Assembly (NCBI GenBank): GCA_900541285.1
Contig: UQJA01000009.1
Location: forward strand, 1-31,250
Length of the DNA stretch: 31,250 nucleotides
Direction of reading: 5' to 3'
Source of the DNA: an uncultured Collinsella sp.
Lineage (GTDB): Bacteria; Actinomycetota; Coriobacteriia; Coriobacteriales; Coriobacteriaceae
Shown: one piece after another, positions 1 to 7,938 of the stretch
How positions within the stretch are numbered: the first letter of the stretch is position 1
How the letters are laid out: each line of letters opens with the position of its first letter
Program-made: the position numbers and the translations under genes
Notes under the pieces: generated by a model
The model's input: only the letters and a program-made list of their open reading frames with translations
The model's database searches: none
Told to the model about the DNA's origin: nothing

Positions 1-776
1 GGCATGAGCTCGTTCACCCGCTCGACGATGCGGCGCTGCTCGGCGAGGGGCGGAATCGGAAGAAATAGCTCTTTTAGCACTGCTGCTTTGATTCCTTTTG
101 CGGTCGTCCCCGTGGCATGATCCTTAACTTGAATTTGGAACAGTGGAGATAGAATTATTTGGCAGAACAGGGCATTGTCTGGACCAACTGTGCCGTAATT
201 CTGAAGGGTAATGACACGCTGTCCACAGCTGCAACGTTTCATTTCGCATATCGCGCAATACCCCATCGGGGCTTCGGTTGTAAACAGCAAATCGCCACGG
301 TGGGTCTCCCCGCGAGACAAGCGTGTTGCATATTCGTCTTCTGAAATATACTCCTCGCGCGTGTAATCAATATAGCCTTGGCGAATGTTGCTCGCAGTCA
401 TTAGTCGAACACCTGAAGGTGATTTTTGAGGTGTTTTACCCCTGTAATCAATGAAGTTATATACGGTTTCCAGCCTTGCCCAAGCCCACCCCTCGGGCAG
501 CTCCTCAAACGGCACTTCGTTCGCGATGCACTTATCGCTAGTCACGCGACCTTTGGCGTCCACCCGCTTCTCATAGGGGGAGCCATCGGAACCGATATAG
601 ATAATGCTCTCCCCGCCCTTCGGGAATTTAGCCTTACCCTCAGCAATAAGCTTATGCTTCTCTTCACGAATACGCTCAAGCAGGACGCTTGCAGGCTCAT
701 CACTCGGGTCTTGTGGAACGAGCTTTCCCTCAATCGCCATTTGCAGGATTGAGTTCTTCAGGTCTTTTGCCTTCAT
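1..776 (-). CDS. hsdS: Type I restriction-modification specificity subunit HsdS (partial, runs off left edge)
   Basis: The reading frame is open from an ATG at 776 to the window edge, about 258 codons with no stop. The start reads MKAKDLKNSILQMAIEGKLV, a typical HsdS N-terminus, followed by a charged helix ending in a LLERIREEKHKL-like segment. A first target-recognition domain spans roughly residues 95-225. The visible end, LAEQRRIVERVNELM, is the conserved spacer helix that follows the first recognition domain. HsdS reads the split DNA target and docks HsdM and HsdR. Its ATG lies directly after the hsdM stop with no spacer, so the two genes are probably translationally coupled. The second recognition domain is outside the window, so it is unknown whether the gene is intact. 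The family call is firm; the target sequence cannot be told. Confidence 0.93.
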   Translation of the reverse strand, partial: MKAKDLKNSILQMAIEGKLVPQDPSDEPASVLLERIREEKHKLIAEGKAKFPKGGESIIYIGSDGSPYEKRVDAKGRVTSDKCIANEVPFEELPEGWAWARLETVYNFIDYRGKTPQKSPSGVRLMTASNIRQGYIDYTREEYISEDEYATRLSRGETHRGDLLFTTEAPMGYCAICEMKRCSCGQRVITLQNYGTVGPDNALFCQIILSPLFQIQVKDHATGTTAKGIKAAVLKELFLPIPPLAEQRRIVERVNELM

Positions 777-2255
777 CTACGCCTCAATCCCAAGAATCTC
801 GCAAATACGAGCAAGCTTCTGGTCAATCTCGGCATCGAGCTTAGCGCGCTCTTCTTTGTAGTTCCTGATCAGTTCGTCAGGCGGTAAGATCTCCTCTTCC
901 TCGTGAGGATAGCCGCACACGTCAAAGTTAAAACCGCCGTCTCGCAACTCGTCAACCGTATAGTACTTGGCCTTGGGATTGCCGTCTTCCTCGATATCCC
1001 AACGGTTCTCCCACCATTCCTTTACAGGTGCAAAATGTTCGATCCTAATGGGCTTGGTCTTAGAGAAGTGTTTATACCCCTCGGGCATGTCCATGCGATA
1101 GAACCAAACGCCCTCAGAGGCCCCCGTATTATCGAAGAACAGAACGTTAGTAGTGATGCTCGTGTACGGAGCGAAGACACTCTGTGGAAGGCGCAAGACA
1201 GTATGCAAGTTCATGTCCTCAAGCAGGCGACGCTTGATCTCCGTCTTTGCACTATCCTGGCCAAAGAGAAAACCATCCGGAATGATAACAGCAGCGCGGC
1301 CGCCTCGCTTAAGACGATAAAGAATGAGTCCAAGGAATAGATCTGCGGTCTCGGAGCTACGGAGTGCAACAGGGAAGTTGTTTTGCACCGATGCACTCTC
1401 GGACCCGCCATAGGGCGGGTTCATAAGTACGACGTCAAACTGGCCGCCAGGCTTGTGCTTCCACTCGCGAACATCCTTCTCGAGAGAGTTATCGTGAAAG
1501 ACTTCAGGATTATCGATATCGTGCAACAGCATGTTGGTCACGCACAGCAGGTAAGGGAGCTGCTTCTTCTCGATGCCATAGACCGATCTTGCATAGAGTT
1601 CACGATCGGCTGGAGTCTGAACCTGGGAGTCGAGAATCTTGAGGGCGCTCGTCAAAAAGCCGCCCGTGCCACACGCGAAGTCAGCCACAGTCTCGCCGAG
1701 CTTGGGCGCAAGCGCCTGGGCCATAAAGTCAGTCACCGCTCGGGGCGTGTAAAACTCGCCGGCATTACCCGCGGACTGTAAGTCTTTCAGGATGGTCTCA
1801 TAAATTTCACCGAAGGCGTGGCGCTCTTTGTACTCGGTAAAGTCAACCGACTCGTCAATCTCGTTGATGACTTGACGAAGTAGAATCCCATCCTTCATGT
1901 AGTTGTTGGCGTCAGTAAAAGCAGCCTTGACGACGACGTGTCGCAAAGGCGCATCAGGTGCAAGCTCAAGACTCTCAAGAGTCTTGAATAGATCATTGTT
2001 TACAAAGTCGAGAAGCTCATCGCCAGTAAGCGCCTTGCCGTCTTTCGCATCGTGCGCCCAGCTATACCAGCGCAAGCGCTCGGGGATGATGGACTGATAG
2101 GAGTCATCGTGAAACTCCCACTCCTGCTCCTTGGCATCGTAAATCTTGAGGAAGAAAAGCCAAGTCATCTGCTCAATGCGCTGCGCATCGCCATTGATGC
2201 CGGCGTCTTTGCGCATGATGTTCTGCAGGGTCTTTACGAGAGATCCCAGTGCCAT
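777..2255 (-). CDS. hsdM: Type I restriction-modification methyltransferase subunit HsdM
   Basis: This 492-residue protein is an N6-adenine DNA methyltransferase. An N-terminal helical HsdM domain covers about residues 1-140. The AGEFYTPR signature is at about 165-172, the SAM-binding motif DFACGTGGF at about 192-200, and the catalytic NPPY motif at about 279-282. With HsdS it protects host DNA by methylating adenines in the target; with HsdR as well it forms the restriction complex. The length is normal for the family and no frame break is seen. The ATG at 2255 is preceded by AGAAAGG about 11 bases upstream. The gene starts 19 bases after the hsdR stop and abuts hsdS, so the order is hsdR-hsdM-hsdS in one minus-strand operon. 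Confidence 0.96.
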   Translation of the reverse strand: MALGSLVKTLQNIMRKDAGINGDAQRIEQMTWLFFLKIYDAKEQEWEFHDDSYQSIIPERLRWYSWAHDAKDGKALTGDELLDFVNNDLFKTLESLELAPDAPLRHVVVKAAFTDANNYMKDGILLRQVINEIDESVDFTEYKERHAFGEIYETILKDLQSAGNAGEFYTPRAVTDFMAQALAPKLGETVADFACGTGGFLTSALKILDSQVQTPADRELYARSVYGIEKKQLPYLLCVTNMLLHDIDNPEVFHDNSLEKDVREWKHKPGGQFDVVLMNPPYGGSESASVQNNFPVALRSSETADLFLGLILYRLKRGGRAAVIIPDGFLFGQDSAKTEIKRRLLEDMNLHTVLRLPQSVFAPYTSITTNVLFFDNTGASEGVWFYRMDMPEGYKHFSKTKPIRIEHFAPVKEWWENRWDIEEDGNPKAKYYTVDELRDGGFNFDVCGYPHEEEEILPPDELIRNYKEERAKLDAEIDQKLARICEILGIEA

Positions 2256-2274
2256 TTGCTATCGTTACCTTTCT

Positions 2275-4605
2275 CTATGCGATGTAGAGCTCGTCCTCGA
2301 GCATCTGCGCTGCCTGAATGTACTGTTGTTTGCCGCCGAATGCGGCGACGATCTTCATTGGGCTGCCAAACCGACGGAATTCCTCGAGGTCGAGGACGTG
2401 GGTGTCGTCCAAGTCTACGAGGTTCGACGTCGCATATTTGTCGAGAAGCGCTTCAAGGACCTCACGCGCGACGCCGGCATACTCATAGAGCACGCCCTTT
2501 TTCTTGACACTATTGGCTCTCTCGCTGCGCGTAAGAGGTCTCTGGTCGTAAGCAATGTGGCAAATGAGGTCAAAGTCGCTCATTTGCTCCTGTCCAGTCT
2601 CGAGCCGCAGCTCATCCAGGAATACGCCACGCGCGCGCAGCTCATCGATAATCGCTTGTTTCTTATGTTCAGAGTTCCACGCCGCTAGAAAGTGGTCAAG
2701 AGTGTCGTATTCGCCGAGAATGTTTTTTCGCGTATAGTCCTTAAGGCTCTCAGTTACAAGAAGGCCATCGGAGGAGTAATACTGCACCATCTCCGACACT
2801 ACATAGACGTCGGCCCCATGAACGTGATATTTCACATGGGAGGACGGATCGTCCGGCGGCAATACGGGTGGGTCTACGATCGGAGACGGAGGCGGAACGG
2901 GACTGCCGCCATTGCCGCCGGGACCCGGGTCCGCAATGGGGTCACCCGGATTAGGCTCAAACACAACAACAGGTTCGCCATCAAACTCGGGATCTGCAAA
3001 CAAACGCGATGCGTCACGAAAATCGAGGATGGTGAAATAGAGTTTGTCGTAGTCCTCACAGATACGGGTTCCGCGGCCGATAATCTGCTTGAACTCCGTC
3101 ATTCCGTGCTCACCGAACTTGTTGTCGAGCACGACTACCTTACACGTCTTGCAATTAACACCAGTGGTAAGAAGCTTCGAAGTCGTAACGATGGTCGGGT
3201 ATTTCTCGTCGGGGTCGATGAAGTTATCTAACTGAGCCTTACCTTCCCTGTCGTCACCCGTAATCTTCATGATGTAGGTGGGGTGATCTCTTACGATATC
3301 GGCATTCTCGTTTACAAGGGCACGTCGCATGTTTTCGGCATGCTCGATGTCAACGCAAAAGACTATGGTCTTGGAGTAACGATCCGTCTCCTTTAGAAAT
3401 TGAGTTATCCGCTTGGCAACTTCCTCGTAGCGCTCTTTGATGACAATCTCGCTGTCGAAGTCTTGCTTCTCGAAAACACGTTTGGGCAGAGCTTCGCCGC
3501 AATCATCTACGGCGCCTTCCTCAGTACGGTATCCGTAAATGTCGACGTTCAGCTTAGGACGAATAACTTTATACGGGGCAAGAAAGCCATCCTCGATTCC
3601 CTGTTTAAGGGAGTAGGTGTAGACAGGTTCGCCGAAGTAGGTAATGTTTGAAACCTCTTCCGTCTCCTTTGGCGTAGCCGTCATACCGATTTGAATTGCA
3701 CAATTGAAATACTCAAGTACCTTACGCCATGCGGAGTCCGCCGCGGCGCTTCCGCGATGGCACTCGTCGACGATAATCAAATCGAAGAATTCCGAGTCGA
3801 ACTCGCGGAATATTTCTTCACCGTTTTCTCCAACAAGCTGTTGGTAGAGCGAGAAATAGACCTCGTAAGCAGAATCGAGCTTTCGACCTACGACCTTGGT
3901 TGTAACCCTCTTGAGAGGCTTGAAATCGCCGTCTATGGTCTGGTCGACGAGAATATTGCGGTCCGCCAGATAGAGAACCTTACGAACCTCGGTAGTCTGT
4001 CGCAAGCGATGAACGATTTGAAAAGCCGTAAAAGTCTTTCCCGTTCCCGTTGCCATAACGAGCAAGATGCGATTCTTGCCTCGTGCAATAGCTTCAAGCG
4101 TACGATTGATGGCGATGCACTGATAGTAGCGAGGGTGATTGCCACCGTGCTCCTGGTAATACGGAGCGGTCACAATCTCCTGGCTATACGGATGCTCAAG
4201 CCCCTTAGCTTTTGAGTATCGTGTCCAGAGTTCCGCCGGAGTGGGAAACTCGTCCATGGTAAAAGCGCGCTCTTTCCCGGAAAGAAAATCGTGTTCAACA
4301 AAACCCTTTCCGTTTGAGCTGTACGCAAACGGAATATCGAGCAGCTGGGCATATCCCATCCCCTGTTGGAGACCGGCATCAACGGTGTGCTCCGTATCCT
4401 TGGCCTCGACGATTGCGATAGGAATGCCCGGAGCATACATCAGAAGGTAGTCAGCCTTCTTCTTGTCTTTACGGGTGACCATGCTTCCGCGCACAACGAT
4501 CTCGCCACTGGTAAAGAAATACTCGGTGAAGACTTGGGTATTACGATCCCACGACTTCATAATCGCAGGATCAATGAGTTTAAGCCGTGTGTCAGACTCG
4601 TTCAT
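2275..4605 (-). CDS. hsdR: Type I restriction endonuclease subunit HsdR (EcoEI-like)
   Basis: This 776-residue protein is the motor and nuclease subunit of the type I complex. Residues 45-70 look like the PD-(D/E)xK nuclease core, with D52 in ADYLL and E67-A68-K69 in IAIVEAK. The helicase motifs are MATGTGKT (184-191), DECH (280-283), GMTATP (307-312), SKLLTTGVN (476-484) and QIIGRGTR (507-514). A Pro/Gly/Asp-rich low-complexity linker at about 550-587 separates the motor from an EcoEI-type C-terminal domain. I placed the start at the ATG at 4605, which has GAGGAG about 10 bases upstream; an ATG at 4716 would add 37 residues with no family resemblance. It is the first gene of the R-M operon. 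A TAAAAT hexamer on the minus strand near 4665 could be a -10 element, but I see no good -35. Confidence 0.95.
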   Translation of the reverse strand: MNESDTRLKLIDPAIMKSWDRNTQVFTEYFFTSGEIVVRGSMVTRKDKKKADYLLMYAPGIPIAIVEAKDTEHTVDAGLQQGMGYAQLLDIPFAYSSNGKGFVEHDFLSGKERAFTMDEFPTPAELWTRYSKAKGLEHPYSQEIVTAPYYQEHGGNHPRYYQCIAINRTLEAIARGKNRILLVMATGTGKTFTAFQIVHRLRQTTEVRKVLYLADRNILVDQTIDGDFKPLKRVTTKVVGRKLDSAYEVYFSLYQQLVGENGEEIFREFDSEFFDLIIVDECHRGSAAADSAWRKVLEYFNCAIQIGMTATPKETEEVSNITYFGEPVYTYSLKQGIEDGFLAPYKVIRPKLNVDIYGYRTEEGAVDDCGEALPKRVFEKQDFDSEIVIKERYEEVAKRITQFLKETDRYSKTIVFCVDIEHAENMRRALVNENADIVRDHPTYIMKITGDDREGKAQLDNFIDPDEKYPTIVTTSKLLTTGVNCKTCKVVVLDNKFGEHGMTEFKQIIGRGTRICEDYDKLYFTILDFRDASRLFADPEFDGEPVVVFEPNPGDPIADPGPGGNGGSPVPPPSPIVDPPVLPPDDPSSHVKYHVHGADVYVVSEMVQYYSSDGLLVTESLKDYTRKNILGEYDTLDHFLAAWNSEHKKQAIIDELRARGVFLDELRLETGQEQMSDFDLICHIAYDQRPLTRSERANSVKKKGVLYEYAGVAREVLEALLDKYATSNLVDLDDTHVLDLEEFRRFGSPMKIVAAFGGKQQYIQAAQMLEDELYIA

Positions 4606-4737
4606 ACGTCTCGGAACTCCTCGTTGCGCAAGACGGCAACTGTTGGTGTTGAACTGGTTAATTTTATCATCACCATGCAATCTAGCAGCCGCTTTATACG
4701 AAATGAGGCGAAGCAAAGTCAGCGCCGCGAGAAAGCT

Positions 4738-4791
4738 CCAAAAAAAACAAAAGAGCCCCGGCGAATCGAGTCAGAGGTCATTCCCGGAGCC
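4738..4791 (-). terminator. Rho-independent terminator after the exonuclease gene
   Basis: On the minus strand GGCTCCGG (4791-4784) pairs with CCGGGGCT (4761-4754). This gives 8 bp including two G·U pairs, and it is followed by a T-rich tract across 4750-4740. It begins 4 bases after the exonuclease stop. The sequence between the arms (TCAGAGGTCAT, 4771-4781) is shared with the hairpin at 5706-5740, so this terminator belongs to a repeat family. Confidence 0.75.
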
Positions 4792-4795
4792 TCGC

Positions 4796-5530
4796 CTACC
4801 TCCCCTCCGTTTTCAGCATCAGCAGCAGGTCGCCCAGCTCGGGGCACTTGCTGGAAAGGCGCGTCTGGGGTCGCTCGCCCATCCCCCACCGTTGGCGGAC
4901 TTCCTGGACGCACGGGCTCACGCGGTAGTCCCCGTCCATCATTTGCTTGAGCAGCTTGGCGGTCACGCGCGCATCGGCTAGGGCGCTGTGGGCGTGGCCC
5001 GTCGACTCGTCGAACTCGATGCCAAACCACGTCGCCGCGTCACTCAACGAGACGCACCCGTGGCTGCCCACGTCCATGATCGAGGTGTAAAACGCCTGCA
5101 GGTCGGCCCAGTCCGTAGGAAATGCGGAAAGATCGATGTGCTTTGCCTGGCACTCGGTCAAAAGCTGTCGACGATCCGCCCCGCTCCAACAGACCACCTG
5201 GGCGGAGTAGCGACCGATCCAATCGCTGAGCCTTTTGATCACCACATAGAGCGGATCGGCCATCGCGGTGTCCACGGCCGATATCCCCGTAAGCTCGCGG
5301 ACGGGAAACGCAACGCCTTCGGTAAATTCCGTCTGCACAAACTGCGAGAACTCGCCCATAACGTTGCCGTGGTAATCGAGCTTAACGGCGCCGATCTCGA
5401 TAATCTCATTGCGCAGTCCACGGCGCTGGCGTTGCTTTGGCACCGGCGCAAACTCAAAGTCAAGCACAATCTGGCGCGCAAAGTTCGTCGTATCGATAGC
5501 CGAGATACACGGCGTCTTTTCAGCTGACAC
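4796..5530 (-). CDS. DEDDh-family 3'-5' exonuclease (DnaQ/PolC epsilon-like)
   Basis: The product is a 244-residue exonuclease-fold protein. The DEDDh residues are visible: D24 and E26 in VLDFEFAP, D119 in WSGADRRQ, and H181 and D186 in AHSALADARVT. The segment NEIIEIGAVKLD at 41-52 is a classic second strand of this fold. Such proteins remove nucleotides from 3' ends of DNA or RNA in repair, replication or RNA turnover; the exact substrate cannot be read here. I chose the GTG at 5530 because GGAGAAAGG lies 8 bases before it. An upstream ATG at 5665 gives an unconserved 45-residue leader without a ribosome binding site. The gene stands alone, ahead of hsdR and followed by its own terminator. 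It is not obviously part of the R-M operon. Confidence 0.85.
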   Translation of the reverse strand: MSAEKTPCISAIDTTNFARQIVLDFEFAPVPKQRQRRGLRNEIIEIGAVKLDYHGNVMGEFSQFVQTEFTEGVAFPVRELTGISAVDTAMADPLYVVIKRLSDWIGRYSAQVVCWSGADRRQLLTECQAKHIDLSAFPTDWADLQAFYTSIMDVGSHGCVSLSDAATWFGIEFDESTGHAHSALADARVTAKLLKQMMDGDYRVSPCVQEVRQRWGMGERPQTRLSSKCPELGDLLLMLKTEGR

Positions 5531-5692
5531 GGTTAGGGCCTTTCTCCGTTGCTTGTCGCTTGCTACATAGGCGGCTACATTGCCGTAAGGATAGGCGCCC
5601 GTGCGGACATGAAGGCGGGACGCAATGCCACGCGCGCCAGGCACACGCCATACAGTCGACCCCAAGAGCGCCGCCCACTCTATTCAAATGGA

Positions 5693-5740
5693 TGAAAAAG
5701 ATTGAGGCCCGGTGACTTGAATCAGAGGTCATCCCGGGCC
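5693..5740 (-). terminator. Orphan terminator-like hairpin, repeat of the 4754-4791 unit
   Basis: GGCCCGG (5706-5712) and CCGGGCC (5734-5740) are perfect inverse complements. Within the loop, TGAC (5713-5716) can pair with GTCA (5728-5731). On the minus strand the hairpin is followed by CAATCTTTTTC, a terminator-like tail. No minus-strand gene lies upstream to be terminated. The loop shares TCAGAGGTCAT with the terminator at 4754-4791. Confidence 0.5.
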
Positions 5741-5855
5741 CATCAGAGCTCGTAGAGCTCTTGGTTGCTTTGGTCTTGCTCTTCACGGCGCTTATCGAAC
5801 TTTCCGAGGCACTCAAGCAGCATTCGAAGCATAACAAGTCGCTGCCATTAAGGCT
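5712..5855 (+). pseudogene. Start-less copy of a tiny hydrophobic peptide gene
   Basis: Reading from the codon after a TGA, the frame gives ESEVIPGPSELVELLVALVL followed by LFTALIELSEALKQHSKHNK and a stop near 5855. There is no ATG, GTG or TTG with a ribosome binding site at the proper place. The 65 bases at 5767-5831 match 6230-6294 closely, with changes mostly at third codon positions. The 6197 gene encodes the same SEALKQ-SK core. This suggests a duplicated gene under past protein-level constraint that has lost its start. The function is not recognised. Confidence 0.5.
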
Positions 5856-6196
5856 TTGACCCCTTGACCAAGCAACGGCGCTGCCCAGCTATCACCCTTG
5901 GGCTGCCGTCAACCTTATTATATCCACGGACGTCGGGTCTAACAAATGGATTTTCGGTAATGAAGCCTCAGCGCACGCAAAAGGGGCGGTGCTCCACCAC
6001 ACGTGGACCGTTCCGGAAACTCCGGGGCAAATCCGCCCTGCGAGCGCTTGTCCAGAACGTCCTCGCTCATCAACTCGCAGCTCCATTATAAGCGAACATA
6101 TATTCGTATTTATGGCTGCACTTTGATAGAATGATTGCTGTTGACGGCAGTTCCATGTGCCGGGCAGCGCCCTCCATGCGACGGGAAGTGATGCCC

Positions 6197-6313
6197 ATGA
6201 CCGATCTGATTGATTTTGTGAGACTTCTGACCGCTCTGGTCTCGTTCTTCACAGCGCTCGTCGGGCTTTCCGAGGCACTCAAGCAACGTTCGAAGCAACG
6301 TAAGACGATATGA
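6197..6313 (+). CDS. Tiny hydrophobic peptide with basic tail (38 aa), unknown function
   Basis: From the ATG at 6197 the peptide reads MTDLIDFVRLLTALVSFFTA and then LVGLSEALKQRSKQRKTI. A hydrophobic membrane-type segment spans residues 5-24 and the tail is strongly basic. GGGAAG lies 8 bases upstream of this ATG; in-frame ATGs at 6131, 6176 and 6191 have poorer sites. A damaged relative lies at 5712-5855. The layout (short charged N-terminus, one membrane span, Lys/Arg-rich tail) resembles small holin-like or type I toxin peptides, but this is by shape, not by recognised homology. It ends just before the IS110 element, so its C-terminus may have been altered by insertion. Confidence 0.45.
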   Translation: MTDLIDFVRLLTALVSFFTALVGLSEALKQRSKQRKTI

Positions 6314-6334
6314 GAAAGCCATTGGGGCCGCCTC

Positions 6335-6417
6335 CCCCGCGGCGCAGCTTCTTTCCGCGGGCTCGGGATGCCACAATGGGCTTTGAGTATCGGCCCGTGC
6401 GGTAGCCCTTACCGCAC
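6335..6417 (+). other. Two hairpins in the IS110 left flank
   Basis: CCCGCGG (6335-6341) pairs with CCGCGGG (6355-6361). GTGCGGTA (6397-6404) pairs with TACCGCAC (6410-6417) over a 5-base loop. They fill most of the non-coding stretch between the tiny peptide gene and the transposase start. They could be part of the left end of the element or of its guide (bridge) RNA. The exact left end of the element is not resolved. Confidence 0.45.
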
Positions 6418-6437
6418 CTGCGGGGAGGAGGCTTCCC

Positions 6438-7541
6438 ATGCCCCATGTTACCTCCATCGGCCTGGACGTCCACGCGCGATCGGTCGCCGCCGCGGCGTTC
6501 AACCCCTTCACCGGCGAGGTGGTGCACCGTGACTTCGGGACGGACGCCGCCGAGATCGCGGAGTGGGCCCTCGGGTTCGAGGAGCCCAGGGCCTGCTACG
6601 AGAGCGGCCCCACCGGCTTCCACATGGCGCGCGAGCTGCGCGCGCTCGGCCTCGACTGCGCCGTGGCCGCCGTCTCCAAGATGCAGAGGCCGGCGGCGGA
6701 CGCGCGCCGCAAGAACGACCGGCGCGACGCCGAGTTCATCGCCCGCATGCTCGCCACCCACAACATCGTGGAGGTCCCGCTGCCCGATGCGGCCGTCGAG
6801 GCCGCCCGGGACCTCGACCGCGCCCTCGACGACGCCACGGTGGAGTACCGCCGCGCCAGGCAGCGCCTCAACATGTTCCTGATCAGGCTGGGCCACGTCT
6901 GGGACGAGCGCAACGCCGACGGGGCGAGGAAGGGATCCTGGACGCGCGCCCACTGGAGGTGGATATCCGGGATCAGGCTCGAGGGGCCCCAGCGCGACGT
7001 GCTCGAGTACTACGTCACGGCCGCGAGGTGCGCGGAGTCGGACCGCCGGCAGCTCGAGAAGGAGGTGCTCGCCCTCGCCCGGACCGACCGGTGGCGCCCG
7101 GCCGTCGAGGCGCTCTCCTGCATCAAGGGAATCGACACACTGACGGCCTTCAGGCTCGCAGCCGAGGCGGGCTCCTTCACGAGGTTCCGGACGGCCCCGG
7201 CCTTCGCGAGCTGGTGCGGGCTGATCCCGTCGGAGCGCTCGAGCGGCGAGACCGAGCGGCGCGGCGGGATAACCAAGACGGGCAACCGGCTCGCCAGGAC
7301 GGCACTGGTGGAGTCGGCGTGGCACTACCTGACGTGCCCGGGGCGGCCGAAGGACCTCGCCAAGGGCCAGGCCCCGGACCGGGTCGCCCGCAGGCATGCC
7401 GCCAAGGGCGTGCGGAGGCTGGTCGAGAGGCGGGAGGCGCTGCTCGCGCGCGGGGTCCACAACAACAAGGCGAACGTGGCCACGGCGCGCGAGCTCGCCT
7501 GCTGGGTGTGGGCGGTCGGCCTCATGGCCGAGGAGGCGTAG
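6438..7541 (+). CDS. IS110-family transposase (DEDD/serine recombinase)
   Basis: This 367-residue protein has the two-domain IS110 layout. The N-terminal RuvC-like DEDD domain shows D10 in IGLDVHARS, E55 in YESGP and D94/D97 in KNDRRDAEF. A helical middle follows, then the C-terminal transposase-20 domain with CIKGIDTLTAFRLAAEAGSF and SERSSGETERRGGITKTGN. A serine at 268-269 is the likely nucleophile. Known IS110 enzymes insert the element using a bridge RNA encoded in its own non-coding end. The ATG has GGGGAGGAGG 7 bases upstream. The gene has no frame break, so the element may be active. The C-terminal 60 residues are rich in Arg and Lys. Confidence 0.93.
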   Translation: MPHVTSIGLDVHARSVAAAAFNPFTGEVVHRDFGTDAAEIAEWALGFEEPRACYESGPTGFHMARELRALGLDCAVAAVSKMQRPAADARRKNDRRDAEFIARMLATHNIVEVPLPDAAVEAARDLDRALDDATVEYRRARQRLNMFLIRLGHVWDERNADGARKGSWTRAHWRWISGIRLEGPQRDVLEYYVTAARCAESDRRQLEKEVLALARTDRWRPAVEALSCIKGIDTLTAFRLAAEAGSFTRFRTAPAFASWCGLIPSERSSGETERRGGITKTGNRLARTALVESAWHYLTCPGRPKDLAKGQAPDRVARRHAAKGVRRLVERREALLARGVHNNKANVATARELACWVWAVGLMAEEA

Positions 7542-7642
7542 GGGGCCGGTCCCCCGCACATAAGCCGATCACCCCGGAAGCGGTTCGATCCGAAGCCGTT
7601 GAGGCGAACCTCAGGTCCCTTTTCTGCGAGCGCCCAGGGCGC
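7541..7642 (+). other. Run of hairpins downstream of the IS110 transposase
   Basis: Four hairpins follow the transposase stop in quick succession. They are GGGGG-CCGGT-CCCCC (7541-7555), CGGTTCG/CGAAGCCG with a bulge (7581-7598), TGAGG-CGAA-CCTCA (7600-7613) and GCGCC-CAG-GGCGC (7630-7642). No reading frame is convincing from here to 8042. This is the kind of compact structure expected if the bridge RNA lies on the right, as in the IS1111 group, but I cannot show the pairing loops. Confidence 0.4.
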
Positions 7643-7938
7643 CACACGCGTGCACAGACTGTCGGTTCGACGAAGAAGCCTCAGCCGTAGCAACGGATTG
7701 CCCAGCGAGAGATCGCCGCGGGCGGATATTAAACTGCAAAGACGAGCGTCGGGAAGACACGCCGAGGTCGCCGCGGACGGGTTGATATAGGGAGAGGGCC
7801 TGACCCCATATCGTTGGGGCCAGGCCCGATTTTGCCTCTTGACAATGTCCTGCTCATATTAAAAGGAACGTCCCCAAGTGCCGAACAAGTGCCGGCAACG
7901 ACAATGCCGCAGGTAGAGGACGGAAAGCGAAAACGCCC
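7643..7938. other. Gene-free stretch with a palindrome and a repeat-family fragment
   Basis: No gene is visible. The stretch contains a strong palindrome at 7798-7829 and then a TTGACA hexamer at 7839-7844 with no well-spaced -10. A fragment GGAACGTCCCCAAGTGCCG lies at 7864-7882. It is the same family as the palindromes at 20685-20744. Confidence 0.5.
7798..7829 (+). terminator. Strong hairpin, possible terminator
   Basis: GGGCCTGACCCC pairs with GGGGCCAGGCCC across ATATCGTT, about 12 bp with one A·C mismatch. It is followed by GATTTTG, a weak T-tract, on the plus strand. It may end transcripts from the IS or be an older host repeat next to which the IS inserted. Confidence 0.45.

Larger units (their letters stand above)
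5531..6196. other. Decayed intergenic stretch
   Basis: No intact gene of normal length is visible between the exonuclease start and the small peptide gene at 6197. The stretch holds a terminator-like hairpin at 5693-5740 and a start-less copy of the tiny peptide gene at 5712-5855. The rest (5856-6130) is unrecognised, with AT-rich patches such as GCGAACATATATTCG near 6092-6106. A TAGAAT hexamer at 6127-6132 could be a -10 element for the 6197 gene, but no convincing -35 accompanies it. Confidence 0.5.
6314..7795 (+). mobile_element. IS110-family insertion sequence (ends approximate)
   Basis: The element carries one transposase gene (6438-7541) with non-coding flanks of about 120 bases on the left and up to about 250 on the right. 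It has no obvious terminal inverted repeats, as expected for IS110-type elements. It looks more GC-rich than the surrounding DNA, a sign of separate origin. The left end probably lies between 6296 and 6330, because similarity between the two tiny peptide genes stops near 6295. The right end probably lies before the palindrome at 7798-7829. TTGGGGCC occurs near both proposed ends (6320-6327 and 7815-7822) and could mark the junctions. The boundaries are inferred. Confidence 0.6.

Noticed and set aside
4606..4716. The upstream ATG at 4716 for HsdR
   Set aside because: The extra 37 residues lack family similarity, and the ATG at 4605 has a proper ribosome binding site.
4796..5530. Treating the exonuclease as part of the type I restriction operon
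   Set aside because: It has its own terminator directly after the stop, and 190 bases separate it from hsdR, so transcriptional linkage is not supported.
6279..7559. A 426-codon open frame on the minus strand across the IS110 transposase
   Set aside because: It is the antisense shadow of a very GC-rich gene, with Pro/Gly/Arg/His-rich low-complexity sequence and no family motif. The plus-strand transposase has all its catalytic residues.
7839..7870. TTGACA at 7839 as a promoter
   Set aside because: No -10 hexamer lies at 16-18 bases and no plus-strand gene follows.
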